A stretch of DNA of 64,000 nucleotides from Actinosynnema sp042752395 (GTDB lineage Bacteria; Actinomycetota; Actinomycetes; Mycobacteriales; Pseudonocardiaceae): positions 1 through 64,000 of the forward strand of contig NZ_JBHYXZ010000032.1 in assembly GCF_042752395.1 (NCBI RefSeq). Direction: 5' to 3'. The notes under the pieces are model-generated. The model ran no database searches. It saw only the letters and a program-made list of their open reading frames with translations, and had not been told where the DNA came from. Both the position numbers and the translations under genes were made by a program. Each line of letters opens with the position of its first letter. The stretch's first letter is position 1. Positions 42,762 to 50,641 of this stretch are shown piece by piece.

Positions 42762-44615
42762 TCACTCGGCGCCCCCGAGCAGCGCCCGCACCTCGTCCTC
42801 GGACATGTCGTCGATCTTCGCCACCAGCAGGCGCTCGATCTCCCCGGCCAGCTCCGCCACGGTGGGCGTGCTGAACACCGCGCGCACCGGCAGGTCGACG
42901 TCGAACCGCTGCCGCACCCTGGCGGAGAAGCGGGTCGCCATCAGCGAGTGGCCGCCGAGGTCGAAGAAGTCGTCCCGCGCGCCGACGCGCTCCAGCCCCA
43001 GCAGTTCGCGCCAGATCTCGGCGACGGCCTCCTGGGCGGGCCCTTCACAGGGCACGTACTCGGCGTCGCCGCCGCGCGGGCGCTCCGGTGCGGGCAGCCG
43101 CTTGCGGTCGACCTTGCCGTTGCTGTTGAGCGGCAACGAGTCCAGCACGACGACGACCGAGGGCACCATGTGCTTGGGCAGCCGGTCGGCGACCAGGTCG
43201 CGCAGGTCCTCGGGGTCGGGCGCGCGGTCGGCCCGCGCCGGAGTGGTGTAGGCGACCAGGTGGTCGTCCTCGCCGAGGCGGCGCAGCACCACGACCGCGT
43301 CGCGCACCAGCGGCGAGCCGCGCAGGGCCGACTCGACCTCGCCCAACTCGACCCTCATGCCCCGGATCTTGACCTGGTGGTCGTCGCGGCCGACGAACTT
43401 CACCGTGCCGTCGGGCCGCCGGTAGCCGCGGTCGCCGGTGCGGTAGAGCCGTTCGCCGGGCGAGAACGGGTTCGGCAGGAACGCCCGCGCGGTGGCGGCC
43501 GGGTCGCCGAGGTAGCCGCGCGCCAGGCCGACGCCCGCGATGTGGAGGTCGCCCACCTCGCCCGGCGGGACCTCGCGGAAGTCGGCGTCGAGCACGTGCA
43601 CCCGGTTGTTGTCGAACGGCAGGCCGACCGACACCGCGCCGGTGTCCGCCGCGTCCGCCGGGCCGCACGTGTGGTTGGTCGAGTCGATCGACACCTCGGT
43701 CGCGCCCCAGGTGTTGTGCAGGCCGACGGACGGCAGCAGCGCCAGGAACCGGCTCACCGTCGCCGGCGGCAGCGCCTCGCCGCTGGACGTCACGTCGCGC
43801 AGCGCCGACAGGTCCCACCCGCCGCGCTGCTCGATCTCGTCCAGCAGCATCGTGAGCATGCTCGGCACCACCTGGAGGTAGACCGAGCGGTGCTCGTGGA
43901 GCGCGTCGAGGATCGCCCGCGGGTCGCGGTGCAGGCCGGGTTCCAGCACGGCGACCCGGGCGCCGACCGTGAGCGGCCAGAACAGCTCCAGCGCCGAGTC
44001 GTCGAACGTCAGCGTCGTCTTGTGCAGCACGGTGTCGCCCGGCCGCAGCCGGTGCTGGCGCTGCGACCAGGTCATCCGGTTCACCCAGCCCTCGTGGCTG
44101 CTCGCCACGCCCTTCGGCACGCCCGTGGAGCCGGAGGTGAAGTACACGGACACCAGGTTCGCGCCGCACGCACGCCGGTCGGGCCGGTCGGTCCGCGGCG
44201 GCGCCGACGGCGGCACGGCCGTCACGTCCTCGGGCAGCAGCGGGCGGTACCCGTCGGCGGCCACGCAGACGCGCGCCCCGGCGACCCGCGTGATCTGCGC
44301 GATCCGGTGCACGGGCAGCTCGGGGTCCAGCGGCAGGTACGCGCCGCCCGCCTTCAGGATCGCCAGCAGCGCGACCACCATCTCCACCGACCGGTCCACG
44401 CACAGCGCCACCACGTCGTCCAGGCCGACCCCGGCCTCGACCAACCGGTGGGCCAGCCCGTTGGCCCGCGCGTCCAGCTCGGCGTACGTCACCTGCTCGG
44501 CGTCGAAGACGACGGCGACGCGCTCGGCGCAATCCGCCACGCGGTCCTCGACCAACTCGTGCAACCCCCGGTGGGCCGGGAAGTCCGCGTCGGTCGGATC
44601 CCATTTCCCAGGCAC
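42762..44615 (-). CDS. NRPS A-PCP didomain, unassigned code
   Basis: 617 aa, GTG start at 44615, first gene of the long operon. A domain: FTSGSTGVPKG, NTWGATEVSI, YRTGDRGYRR, NGKVDRKRLP; PCP FFDLGGHSLMAT (Ser ~557). A5 has NTWG where NAYG is usual. The code read by eye is D-D-L-Q-T-S-T-I-D-K, which I cannot match; Asp at the second position would suit an amino side chain, and the diaminobutyrate genes lie right behind, so 2,3-diaminobutyrate is the suggested substrate. With no C domain it is a loading protein or an in-trans donor. Confidence 0.9.
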   Translation of the reverse strand: MPGKWDPTDADFPAHRGLHELVEDRVADCAERVAVVFDAEQVTYAELDARANGLAHRLVEAGVGLDDVVALCVDRSVEMVVALLAILKAGGAYLPLDPELPVHRIAQITRVAGARVCVAADGYRPLLPEDVTAVPPSAPPRTDRPDRRACGANLVSVYFTSGSTGVPKGVASSHEGWVNRMTWSQRQHRLRPGDTVLHKTTLTFDDSALELFWPLTVGARVAVLEPGLHRDPRAILDALHEHRSVYLQVVPSMLTMLLDEIEQRGGWDLSALRDVTSSGEALPPATVSRFLALLPSVGLHNTWGATEVSIDSTNHTCGPADAADTGAVSVGLPFDNNRVHVLDADFREVPPGEVGDLHIAGVGLARGYLGDPAATARAFLPNPFSPGERLYRTGDRGYRRPDGTVKFVGRDDHQVKIRGMRVELGEVESALRGSPLVRDAVVVLRRLGEDDHLVAYTTPARADRAPDPEDLRDLVADRLPKHMVPSVVVVLDSLPLNSNGKVDRKRLPAPERPRGGDAEYVPCEGPAQEAVAEIWRELLGLERVGARDDFFDLGGHSLMATRFSARVRQRFDVDLPVRAVFSTPTVAELAGEIERLLVAKIDDMSEDEVRALLGGAE

Positions 44616-44773
44616 GCTCGACCCGCCCCCTCACCGCGACAGACCGGGGCCGGGCAGCCGTCGGCCACCACCGTTCCCCAAGAATGTGATCGGTCAACGC
44701 GGAATGCGCGTCAACCGCCCCGCTCAGCTCCCCAGAACCTTCCCGCCGATTTCCGGCAAGTGCGATCAGACTC

Positions 44774-44803
44774 TTCCTAGCACAGGCCCTCCCGGGGTGG
44801 CAA
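44774..44803 (-). promoter_or_regulatory. Candidate promoter of the large minus-strand operon
   Basis: On the minus strand TTGCCA (44803-44798) and TAGGAA (44779-44774) are 18 bases apart, the -10 preceded by TGTGC. This lies ~160 bp upstream of the GTG at 44615. Matches to consensus are moderate; -10 boxes of the TAGGAT type are common in actinomycetes. Confidence 0.4.
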
Positions 44804-44890
44804 CGACCGTAGCGCGCGCCGACTCCAGCCAGGTAGCCCCTTGCGCGGACGCGGCTCTGCGTGTAGTCGAAGTACCACGCGGACACTTGT

Positions 44891-44918
44891 TTGACCTGGA
44901 CCGGAGGTCGGGCATACT
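44891..44918 (+). promoter_or_regulatory. Candidate sigma70-type promoter of the FBP gene
   Basis: TTGACC (44891-44896), 16-base spacer, CATACT (44913-44918). The predicted transcript would start near 44925, only a few bases before the GTG/ATG candidates at 44933 and 44942, which lack a ribosome binding site, so the message may be nearly leaderless. Confidence 0.6.
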
Positions 44919-44941
44919 GGCCACGACAGCACGTGATCGAA

Positions 44942-45448
44942 ATGAAGGGCAAAAGGGTGCGGCCGACCCCGGCGGAGGAAATCAGGAAGTCGTTCGTCAA
45001 CTGCTCGAAAGGCGAGGCGAAGAAGCTCACCCTGCCGGCCGACCTCGATTCGAGGAACTGGGCCGAAACCGACTTCCTCGGCTGGATCGATCCGCGCGCG
45101 GTCAACAACGCCTACCTCGTGCTGCCCCGGGACGAGGGCGTGGTGGGCGTGGTGCTGCGCGCGAACACCCCGCCGAAAAGCGCGCTGCGGTCGTCCTCGT
45201 GCGCGTTCTGCCTCACCAACCACGTGCTGTCCGACGTGGGGATGTTCGTCGCCCCCAAGGCGGGCGCGGCCGGGCGCCGGGGCAACACCGTCGGCACGTA
45301 CGTGTGCGCCGACCTGGCCTGTTCGGCGTACGTGCGGCGCAAGCGGCGGCCCTCGGCGCCGCAGCCGGCCGAGACGCTGGACGACGACGAGCGGATCGCC
45401 CGGATGCTGACGAACATCAACCACTTCGTCGAGAAAGTCCTCGCCTGA
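44942..45448 (+). CDS. FusB-like EF-G-binding protein (FBP treble-clef)
   Basis: 168 aa from ATG 44942 (GTG 44933 also possible). N-terminal helical part (TPAEEIRKSFVNCSKGEAKKL), then LGWIDPRAVNNAYLVLP, and a four-cysteine treble-clef zinc finger: SSCAFCLTNH and YVCADLACSAYVRRK. This is the FBP/FusB family whose staphylococcal members bind elongation factor G and free it from stalled ribosomes. Such genes are common in actinomycete genomes. Its place between the two arms of the peptide cluster, next to a beta-amino-acid-attaching pair of tuberactinomycin type, makes ribosome protection conceivable but unproven. Confidence 0.75.
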   Translation: MKGKRVRPTPAEEIRKSFVNCSKGEAKKLTLPADLDSRNWAETDFLGWIDPRAVNNAYLVLPRDEGVVGVVLRANTPPKSALRSSSCAFCLTNHVLSDVGMFVAPKAGAAGRRGNTVGTYVCADLACSAYVRRKRRPSAPQPAETLDDDERIARMLTNINHFVEKVLA

Positions 45449-45481
45449 GGCGGATTCCGACGGCATCACCGCGGGGGGAAT

Positions 45482-46765
45482 GTGACGCAGGAAGAAATCC
45501 GGACAGCCACCACGATCGCTCCGCTGTCCCCCGCCCAGCACGGCATCTGGTTCACCGAGCAATTTGCCGGACCGACCAGCCTCTACCACATCTCGTTCGC
45601 CCACCGGTTGCGCGGACCGCTCGACGCCGAAGCGCTCGACGCCGCGTTGACGGCGCTGGTCCGACGGCATGAACCATTGCGGACCCGGGTCGACCTGAGC
45701 ACCGGCGAACCGCGACAGTCGGTGCTTTCCCCCGGGCCGGCATCCGCCAAACGGGTCGATTTGTCCACGCATCCCGAGGCCGAGGCCGCGGCCGCCCGGG
45801 AAAACGAAGATCACGTTCTGCGGCCTTTCCGGCTGGACGCCGAAGACCCGTTCCGGGTGCTCCTGCTGCGCATGGCCGAGGACCACCACATCCTCACGGT
45901 GGTGATCCACCACATCTGCGCGGACGGCCTGTCGCTGCCGGTGTTCAGCGCCGACCTGGCGGCGTTCTACCGCGGTGAGGAACTGCCGCCGCTGCCCGTC
46001 GGCTACACCGCGCACGTGCGGCGCGCGTTGGCCCGCCCACCCGACGCCGAGGCGCTGGCCCGGTGGCGGGAACGCCTGCGCGGCGCGCCGCCGCTCGCCC
46101 TGCCCACCGATCGGCCGCGGCCGCGGATCCGGTCGCCGCACGGCGCCCGCGTCGCGCTGACCGTGGACGCGGACCTGGTCCGACGCGCCCGGGACCACGC
46201 CCGGCGGCACGGCGCGACGTTGTTCATGGTGCTGCTGGCCAACTTCTTCGCGGTGCTGGCCCGGCGGTCCGGCGTCGGCGACCTCAGCGTCGGCGTGCCG
46301 CTGTCCGGGCGGGAGGGTCCGGACGAGGAGGCCATGATCGGCCTGTTCACCAACACCGTGGTGCTGCGGGTCGACCTGTCCGACCGGCCGTCGTTCGACG
46401 GGCTGCTGCGCCGGGTGCGGTCGACCGCGTTCGACGCCTACGACGACGGGCACGTGCCGTTCCAGCAGGTGGTGGAGGCGGTCTCGCCGCCGCGCGACCT
46501 GTCCCGCACGCCGTTGTTCCAGGTGGTGTTCACCGTGCAGGACTTCGCCGAGGACGACCTGCGGCTGCCCGGCGTGACCGCCACCCCCGTGCCGCTGCCC
46601 AGCCGGACCAGCGAGTTCGAGCTGGAACTGGAACTGGCGTGGGACGGCGAGGGCCTCGTGGGCTTCGTCGCGTACAGCACCGATCTGTTCGACCGCGCCA
46701 CGGCCGCCGCGCTGGCCGAGGACTACCTGACCTCGCTGCACGAGCACCTGGGGGTACTCCGGTGA
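45482..46765 (+). CDS. Stand-alone NRPS condensation domain
   Basis: 427 aa, GTG at 45482 after GGGGGGAA. Complete C domain: APLSPAQHGIWFTEQF (C1), RRHEPLRTRV (C2), catalytic HHICADG (C3, ~142), IGLFTNTVVLRVD (C5), GHVPFQQVVEAV (C6). No A or PCP attached. Coupled by GTGA overlap to an A-PCP gene. The arrangement matches VioM/CmnM of the viomycin and capreomycin pathways, where a free C domain joins beta-lysine from a separate A-PCP onto an amino side chain or terminus of the peptide. Confidence 0.9.
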   Translation: MTQEEIRTATTIAPLSPAQHGIWFTEQFAGPTSLYHISFAHRLRGPLDAEALDAALTALVRRHEPLRTRVDLSTGEPRQSVLSPGPASAKRVDLSTHPEAEAAAARENEDHVLRPFRLDAEDPFRVLLLRMAEDHHILTVVIHHICADGLSLPVFSADLAAFYRGEELPPLPVGYTAHVRRALARPPDAEALARWRERLRGAPPLALPTDRPRPRIRSPHGARVALTVDADLVRRARDHARRHGATLFMVLLANFFAVLARRSGVGDLSVGVPLSGREGPDEEAMIGLFTNTVVLRVDLSDRPSFDGLLRRVRSTAFDAYDDGHVPFQQVVEAVSPPRDLSRTPLFQVVFTVQDFAEDDLRLPGVTATPVPLPSRTSEFELELELAWDGEGLVGFVAYSTDLFDRATAAALAEDYLTSLHEHLGVLR

Positions 46766-48681
46766 GCATCACCGCCGCACTGGCCCGCGTCGCCGCGGCG
46801 GCGCCGGACGCCCCCGCCCTGCTCGACCGCGACCGCGAGCTGACGTTCCGGCAGTTGATGGCCGAGGTGGCGCGGGTCGCGGCTGGTCTGGCCGCGCACG
46901 GCGTGCCCCGCGGGGCGCGGGTGGCCGTCCCGGCCGACCGGCACTGGACCACGATCGCCGGCGCGCTGGGCGTGCTGCACGCCGGGGCGGCCTACCTGCC
47001 CGTGTCGCCCGGCGACCCGGAGGACCGGGTGCGGTCGGTGCTGACCGCGGGCGGAGCCGTCGCCGTCCTCGGCCGGGGAGCCACCCTGGCCGCGCTGGGC
47101 CCCGCCCTCCGGGGCCTCGACGCCGTGCCGCTGCCGTTCGAGGGTTTCGCCGCCGTGCCGCTGCCGGCCGAGGGAGTCGCCGGCGTGCCACTGCCCGCCG
47201 AGCGAATCGCCGGCGTGCCACTGCTGTCCGGGGGTTCCGCCGGCGGGTCCGCCCCGGCCGAGGGTTCGGACGCCGTGCCGCTGCCCGCCGAAGCAATCGC
47301 CGGCGTGCCACTGCCGTCCGGGGATTCCGCCGGCGGGTCCGGTCCGGCCGTCTCACCGGACGACCTCGCGTACCTGATGTTCACCTCCGGGTCCACCGGC
47401 GTGCCGAAGGGCGTGCTGGTGCCGCACCGCGCCGTGCTGACCGCCGGCACGGCGCTGCGCGACCGGTACGGGATCACGCACGAGGACCGCGTGCTCAACC
47501 TGACCCCGCTCATCTGGGACACCAGCGGCGAGGAGGTCTACGCGACACTGTTCGGCGGCGCGGCCCTGGTGTGCGACGACCGCACGGCCGACCCGTCCAT
47601 CGCCACGCTGCTCGACGTGGTCGAGGACCGCGGCGTCACGGTGGTCAACCTGGCCACCGCCCTGTGGAACGAACTCGTGGACCACCTGGTCACCACGGGC
47701 CGTCCGCTGCCGTCGAGCCTGCGCGTGGTCGTGATGGGCGGCGAGGAGGCCAGGGCCCGCACCGTGCGGCTGTGGTCCGAGCACGTCCCCGGGCACGTGC
47801 GCCTGATCAACGCCTACGGCCAGACCGAGACGGTCATGGTCACCCACGCCGCCGACGTCGGGGGCCTCGCCGGCCGGTCCCTGCGCGACACCGACGACGT
47901 GCCGATCGGCCACCCCCTGCCGCACATCCGGGAGATCCTGACCGACCGCGGCGACGGCACGGCGGAGCTGGCCGTCGGCGGCCCGACGGTCGCGTGGGGC
48001 TACCTGCACCGCCCCGACCTGACCGGCGAGCGCTTCGTGCCCGTGCCCGGCGGGCGGGCCTACCTCACGGGGGACGTCGTGCGCGTCCGCCCGGACGGCG
48101 GCCTGACCTTCCTCGGCCGGGCGGACCGCCAGCTGAAGATCCGCGGCGTGCGCGTCGAACCGGCCGAGGTGGAGCGGGCGATGACCGCGTGCCCCGGCGT
48201 GGCGACGGCGGCCGTCTTCGCCGTGGACGGCGAGCACCCGACCCTCGTCGGCGTCTACGTCCCGTCCGCGACGGACCCGGCCGACCCCGCCGACGTCCTG
48301 CGCGCCCTCGAAGCCCGCCTGCCCCGCGCGATGCTCCCCCACCACGTCCACCCCCGCCCGTCGCTGCCCCTCACGGCAACCGGCAAGGTCGACGTCAACG
48401 CCCTGCGCGCGACCTTCACCGCGCGGGCGCCCGCCCCTTCGGCCACCGCCGACGCGCCCGACGTCCTGGCCCAGGTGGAGGCCGCCTACCGCGAGGTCCT
48501 GGACGCCGACGCCGACGCCGATTCGTCGTACTTCGAACTGGGCGGCGACTCGCTGACCGCCGTCCGCCTGCTCTCGCGCCTGAACCAGCGCTTCGACGTG
48601 CGCCTGGGGGTGCGCGACGTCTTCGACCACCCGACCCCGCGCCTGCTGGCCGAAGTCGTGGAGGCGCGCACGCTCCCCTGA
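46762..48681 (+). CDS. NRPS A-PCP didomain (VioO-like) with repeat insert
   Basis: 639 aa, GTG at 46762 overlapping the C-domain stop. A domain: FTSGSTGVPKG, NAYGQTETVM, YLTGDVVRV, ADRQLKIRGVRVEPAEVE, ATGKVDVNAL; PCP SSYFELGGDSLTAV. Between core A2 and A3 (about residues 115-195) is an insert of imperfect repeats of the unit (A/G)-V-P-L-P-(A/F/S)-E, alternating with Ser/Gly-rich pieces, absent from normal A domains. The code reads D-T-E-N-V-G-A-M-V-K; a Glu at the third position is typical of A domains for ornithine or lysine-like substrates. Beta-lysine, or another basic beta-amino acid from the aminomutase at 12388, is the suggested substrate. Confidence 0.88.
   Translation: MSITAALARVAAAAPDAPALLDRDRELTFRQLMAEVARVAAGLAAHGVPRGARVAVPADRHWTTIAGALGVLHAGAAYLPVSPGDPEDRVRSVLTAGGAVAVLGRGATLAALGPALRGLDAVPLPFEGFAAVPLPAEGVAGVPLPAERIAGVPLLSGGSAGGSAPAEGSDAVPLPAEAIAGVPLPSGDSAGGSGPAVSPDDLAYLMFTSGSTGVPKGVLVPHRAVLTAGTALRDRYGITHEDRVLNLTPLIWDTSGEEVYATLFGGAALVCDDRTADPSIATLLDVVEDRGVTVVNLATALWNELVDHLVTTGRPLPSSLRVVVMGGEEARARTVRLWSEHVPGHVRLINAYGQTETVMVTHAADVGGLAGRSLRDTDDVPIGHPLPHIREILTDRGDGTAELAVGGPTVAWGYLHRPDLTGERFVPVPGGRAYLTGDVVRVRPDGGLTFLGRADRQLKIRGVRVEPAEVERAMTACPGVATAAVFAVDGEHPTLVGVYVPSATDPADPADVLRALEARLPRAMLPHHVHPRPSLPLTATGKVDVNALRATFTARAPAPSATADAPDVLAQVEAAYREVLDADADADSSYFELGGDSLTAVRLLSRLNQRFDVRLGVRDVFDHPTPRLLAEVVEARTLP
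47125..47350. repeat. In-frame tandem repeat inside A-domain gene
   Basis: Six imperfect copies of a ~33-60 bp unit containing GCCG(T/G)GCC(G/A)CTGCC, encoding the VPLPAE repeats of the A-PCP protein. Copies near 47150-47210 and 47270-47330 are nearly identical. Such slippage-prone DNA inside an enzyme gene is likely variable between strains. Confidence 0.8.
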
Positions 48682-49021
48682 CCCCGTGGGATCGCGCGGC
48701 CCGGCGGACCGGACGCCGCCCCGACCGCCGCCGGCGACCGCTGCTCACCCGGAACCGCCACCCGCTCGACCCGCGGCGGCCCCGGGATCCACTTCACCCG
48801 ACGCGATTACCGCTCCGCCCGGGTAACGGCCGCAGTCGTCCTGCGACCGCGCCCGGTCGAGCGCGAAGGAGCGCGCGGGCTCGGCGACCTGGGCCACGAA
48901 CAGCCGGGTGGCGGGCCCCGGATGTGGCCTGTTGCGCCGATCGGGTGGGATCACGGACGGACCGGGATCGGTCCGGTGAAGTGCGGTCGGCCGCCTCGGT
49001 GATCCGCGTAGCATCCGCTCA
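48682..49021. promoter_or_regulatory. Intergenic region; candidate leaderless promoter at 49009-49014
   Basis: No gene seen. TAGCAT at 49009-49014 ends 7 bases before the ATG at 49022, which has no ribosome binding site, so transcription may start at the ATG itself. No clear -35 box. Confidence 0.35.
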
Positions 49022-50641
49022 ATGGGGTTCGAACGCGAGCGGCGACGCTGGCGCGTTCGGTTGTCCGACGACGTGGGGCGGGTCTTCGGCGCAGGCACAA
49101 TGCTCGACGAGTGGCACCTGCTGACCTGCGCGCACGTGGTCGAGGGCATCGACGGGCCGCGGGGGAAGGTCGTGGTCGACTTCGTCGGCATGGCGGACGC
49201 GCCACCCGGTGTCGCGTCGGTCGTGGACGAGGGCTGGGTGCCGCCGACCGAGCACGAGCGGGGCGACATCGCCTTGTTGCGGCTGGAGAAGCCCGAACCC
49301 GCGGCGCACGGGGCGCCGCTGCACCGCATGCCGTTGCGCGACCACCAACTCGTCCGCGCCTATGGCTTCCCGTTCGGCGCCGAGGACGGCATGTGGACCC
49401 TCGCCCGTCTCGTCGGCGAGGGCGGACCGGCCGGTGAGTGGGTCCAGTTGCAGCGCACCGGCGAGGCGGAGCCGATCGGGCAGGGCTACAGCGGCACCGC
49501 GGTGCTCGACGAGGCGACCGGCTACGTCATCGGCATGGTCGTCAGCCGCTACACCGGCGACGGTGGCCGCGTGGGCTGGATGATCCCCGTCGAGACGATG
49601 CTGGGCCACCTGCCACGCCTGGCCGAGTGGGTCCCGGACGGCCCGGCGGTCGACGACAGCTTCGTCGACCACCGCACCGACGCGGTCGACGTGCCGTTCG
49701 CACGGGAACTCTCCCGGTGGTTCGCGACCGCCGGGGCCGGCGCGGTGTGGGTCGTGGTGACGGGCGAGTACGAGTCGGCGACGGCGCGCGCGTTGCGGCT
49801 GGTCGTGGCTTCCGCCGACCGGGAGCGGTCCGTGCGGCTGCCCGGCCTGCCCGAGGGGGTGGACGAGCGGCCGCGCGTCGGCAGCGTGGACCTCGCCGTG
49901 GACGCGTCGGGCAAGACCGCCGACGAGGTCCGGCGGCGCATCGAGGAGCGGTTCGCGGTCGGCGCCCCGGCCGGCCGCACCGTGGTGGTCGACGGGATCG
50001 ACGACGCCGCCGAACCGGATCGGCTGGTCGAGGACGTGCTGTTCCCGCTCGCCGACCGCGCGGCGGAGCTGGGCGACCGGCTGGTCCTCGGGTTCCGGCG
50101 CGAGACTTCGCCGCAGGCCGGCGTCGTGCGGGCGACGTCCGGGGCGGGGACGTCGGCCGAACCCGGTTTCCCGGGCCGCCTCGCGGCCCTGGACAGGTCG
50201 GTCGCCGACCTCGCCGCGATCGAGGAGCACCAACTGGCCGTCGGACCCCGGTTCGCCGGTGTCGTCCTGCTGCCCCCGCGGGCGAGGCGCCTGCGCAGCG
50301 CGGTGAACCAGCTGCGGTCGGCGTGGACGGCGGGCGACACCGCGTGGGCCGAGCGGCACGCCGGGGGGTGCGAACGCGCGGTGACCGCGGCGCTCGACCA
50401 GGGCAGGCGGCACCGCGCCGCGCTGGACGAGCTGGTGGACCGGCGCGCCGCCTTGCGGGCCCGGCTCGACTCCTACGCCGAGATGGCGCGCGACCACGGC
50501 TTGGTCGAGGAGCGCGGGTTGGACGAGGCGTACGGCCGGGCGTGGCGGCTGCTCTACGACGGCCCGTGCGACATCGCGGCCGCCGGACGGGCGGTCGTCG
50601 ACTACATGAACGCGGTGCGCCACGGGATCGGAGGTCGGTGA
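49022..50641 (+). CDS. Trypsin-like serine protease with C-terminal helical domain
   Basis: 539 aa, no signal peptide, so cytoplasmic. Residues ~1-200 form an S1-type protease: His38 in LTCAHVV, Asp ~82 in GDIALLRL, Ser ~158 in GQGYSGTAVL. After ~205 comes a domain of ~150 residues with alpha/beta pattern (VWVVVTGEYESATA, VVVDGID, LGDRLVLGFRRE), then a helical region with charged heptads (RRLRSAVNQLRSAWTAG). This fits the trypsin found at the head of actinobacterial conflict/signalling operons. The stop overlaps the kinase ATG. The protease probably acts once the kinase/vWA part signals. Confidence 0.88.
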   Translation: MGFERERRRWRVRLSDDVGRVFGAGTMLDEWHLLTCAHVVEGIDGPRGKVVVDFVGMADAPPGVASVVDEGWVPPTEHERGDIALLRLEKPEPAAHGAPLHRMPLRDHQLVRAYGFPFGAEDGMWTLARLVGEGGPAGEWVQLQRTGEAEPIGQGYSGTAVLDEATGYVIGMVVSRYTGDGGRVGWMIPVETMLGHLPRLAEWVPDGPAVDDSFVDHRTDAVDVPFARELSRWFATAGAGAVWVVVTGEYESATARALRLVVASADRERSVRLPGLPEGVDERPRVGSVDLAVDASGKTADEVRRRIEERFAVGAPAGRTVVVDGIDDAAEPDRLVEDVLFPLADRAAELGDRLVLGFRRETSPQAGVVRATSGAGTSAEPGFPGRLAALDRSVADLAAIEEHQLAVGPRFAGVVLLPPRARRLRSAVNQLRSAWTAGDTAWAERHAGGCERAVTAALDQGRRHRAALDELVDRRAALRARLDSYAEMARDHGLVEERGLDEAYGRAWRLLYDGPCDIAAAGRAVVDYMNAVRHGIGGR

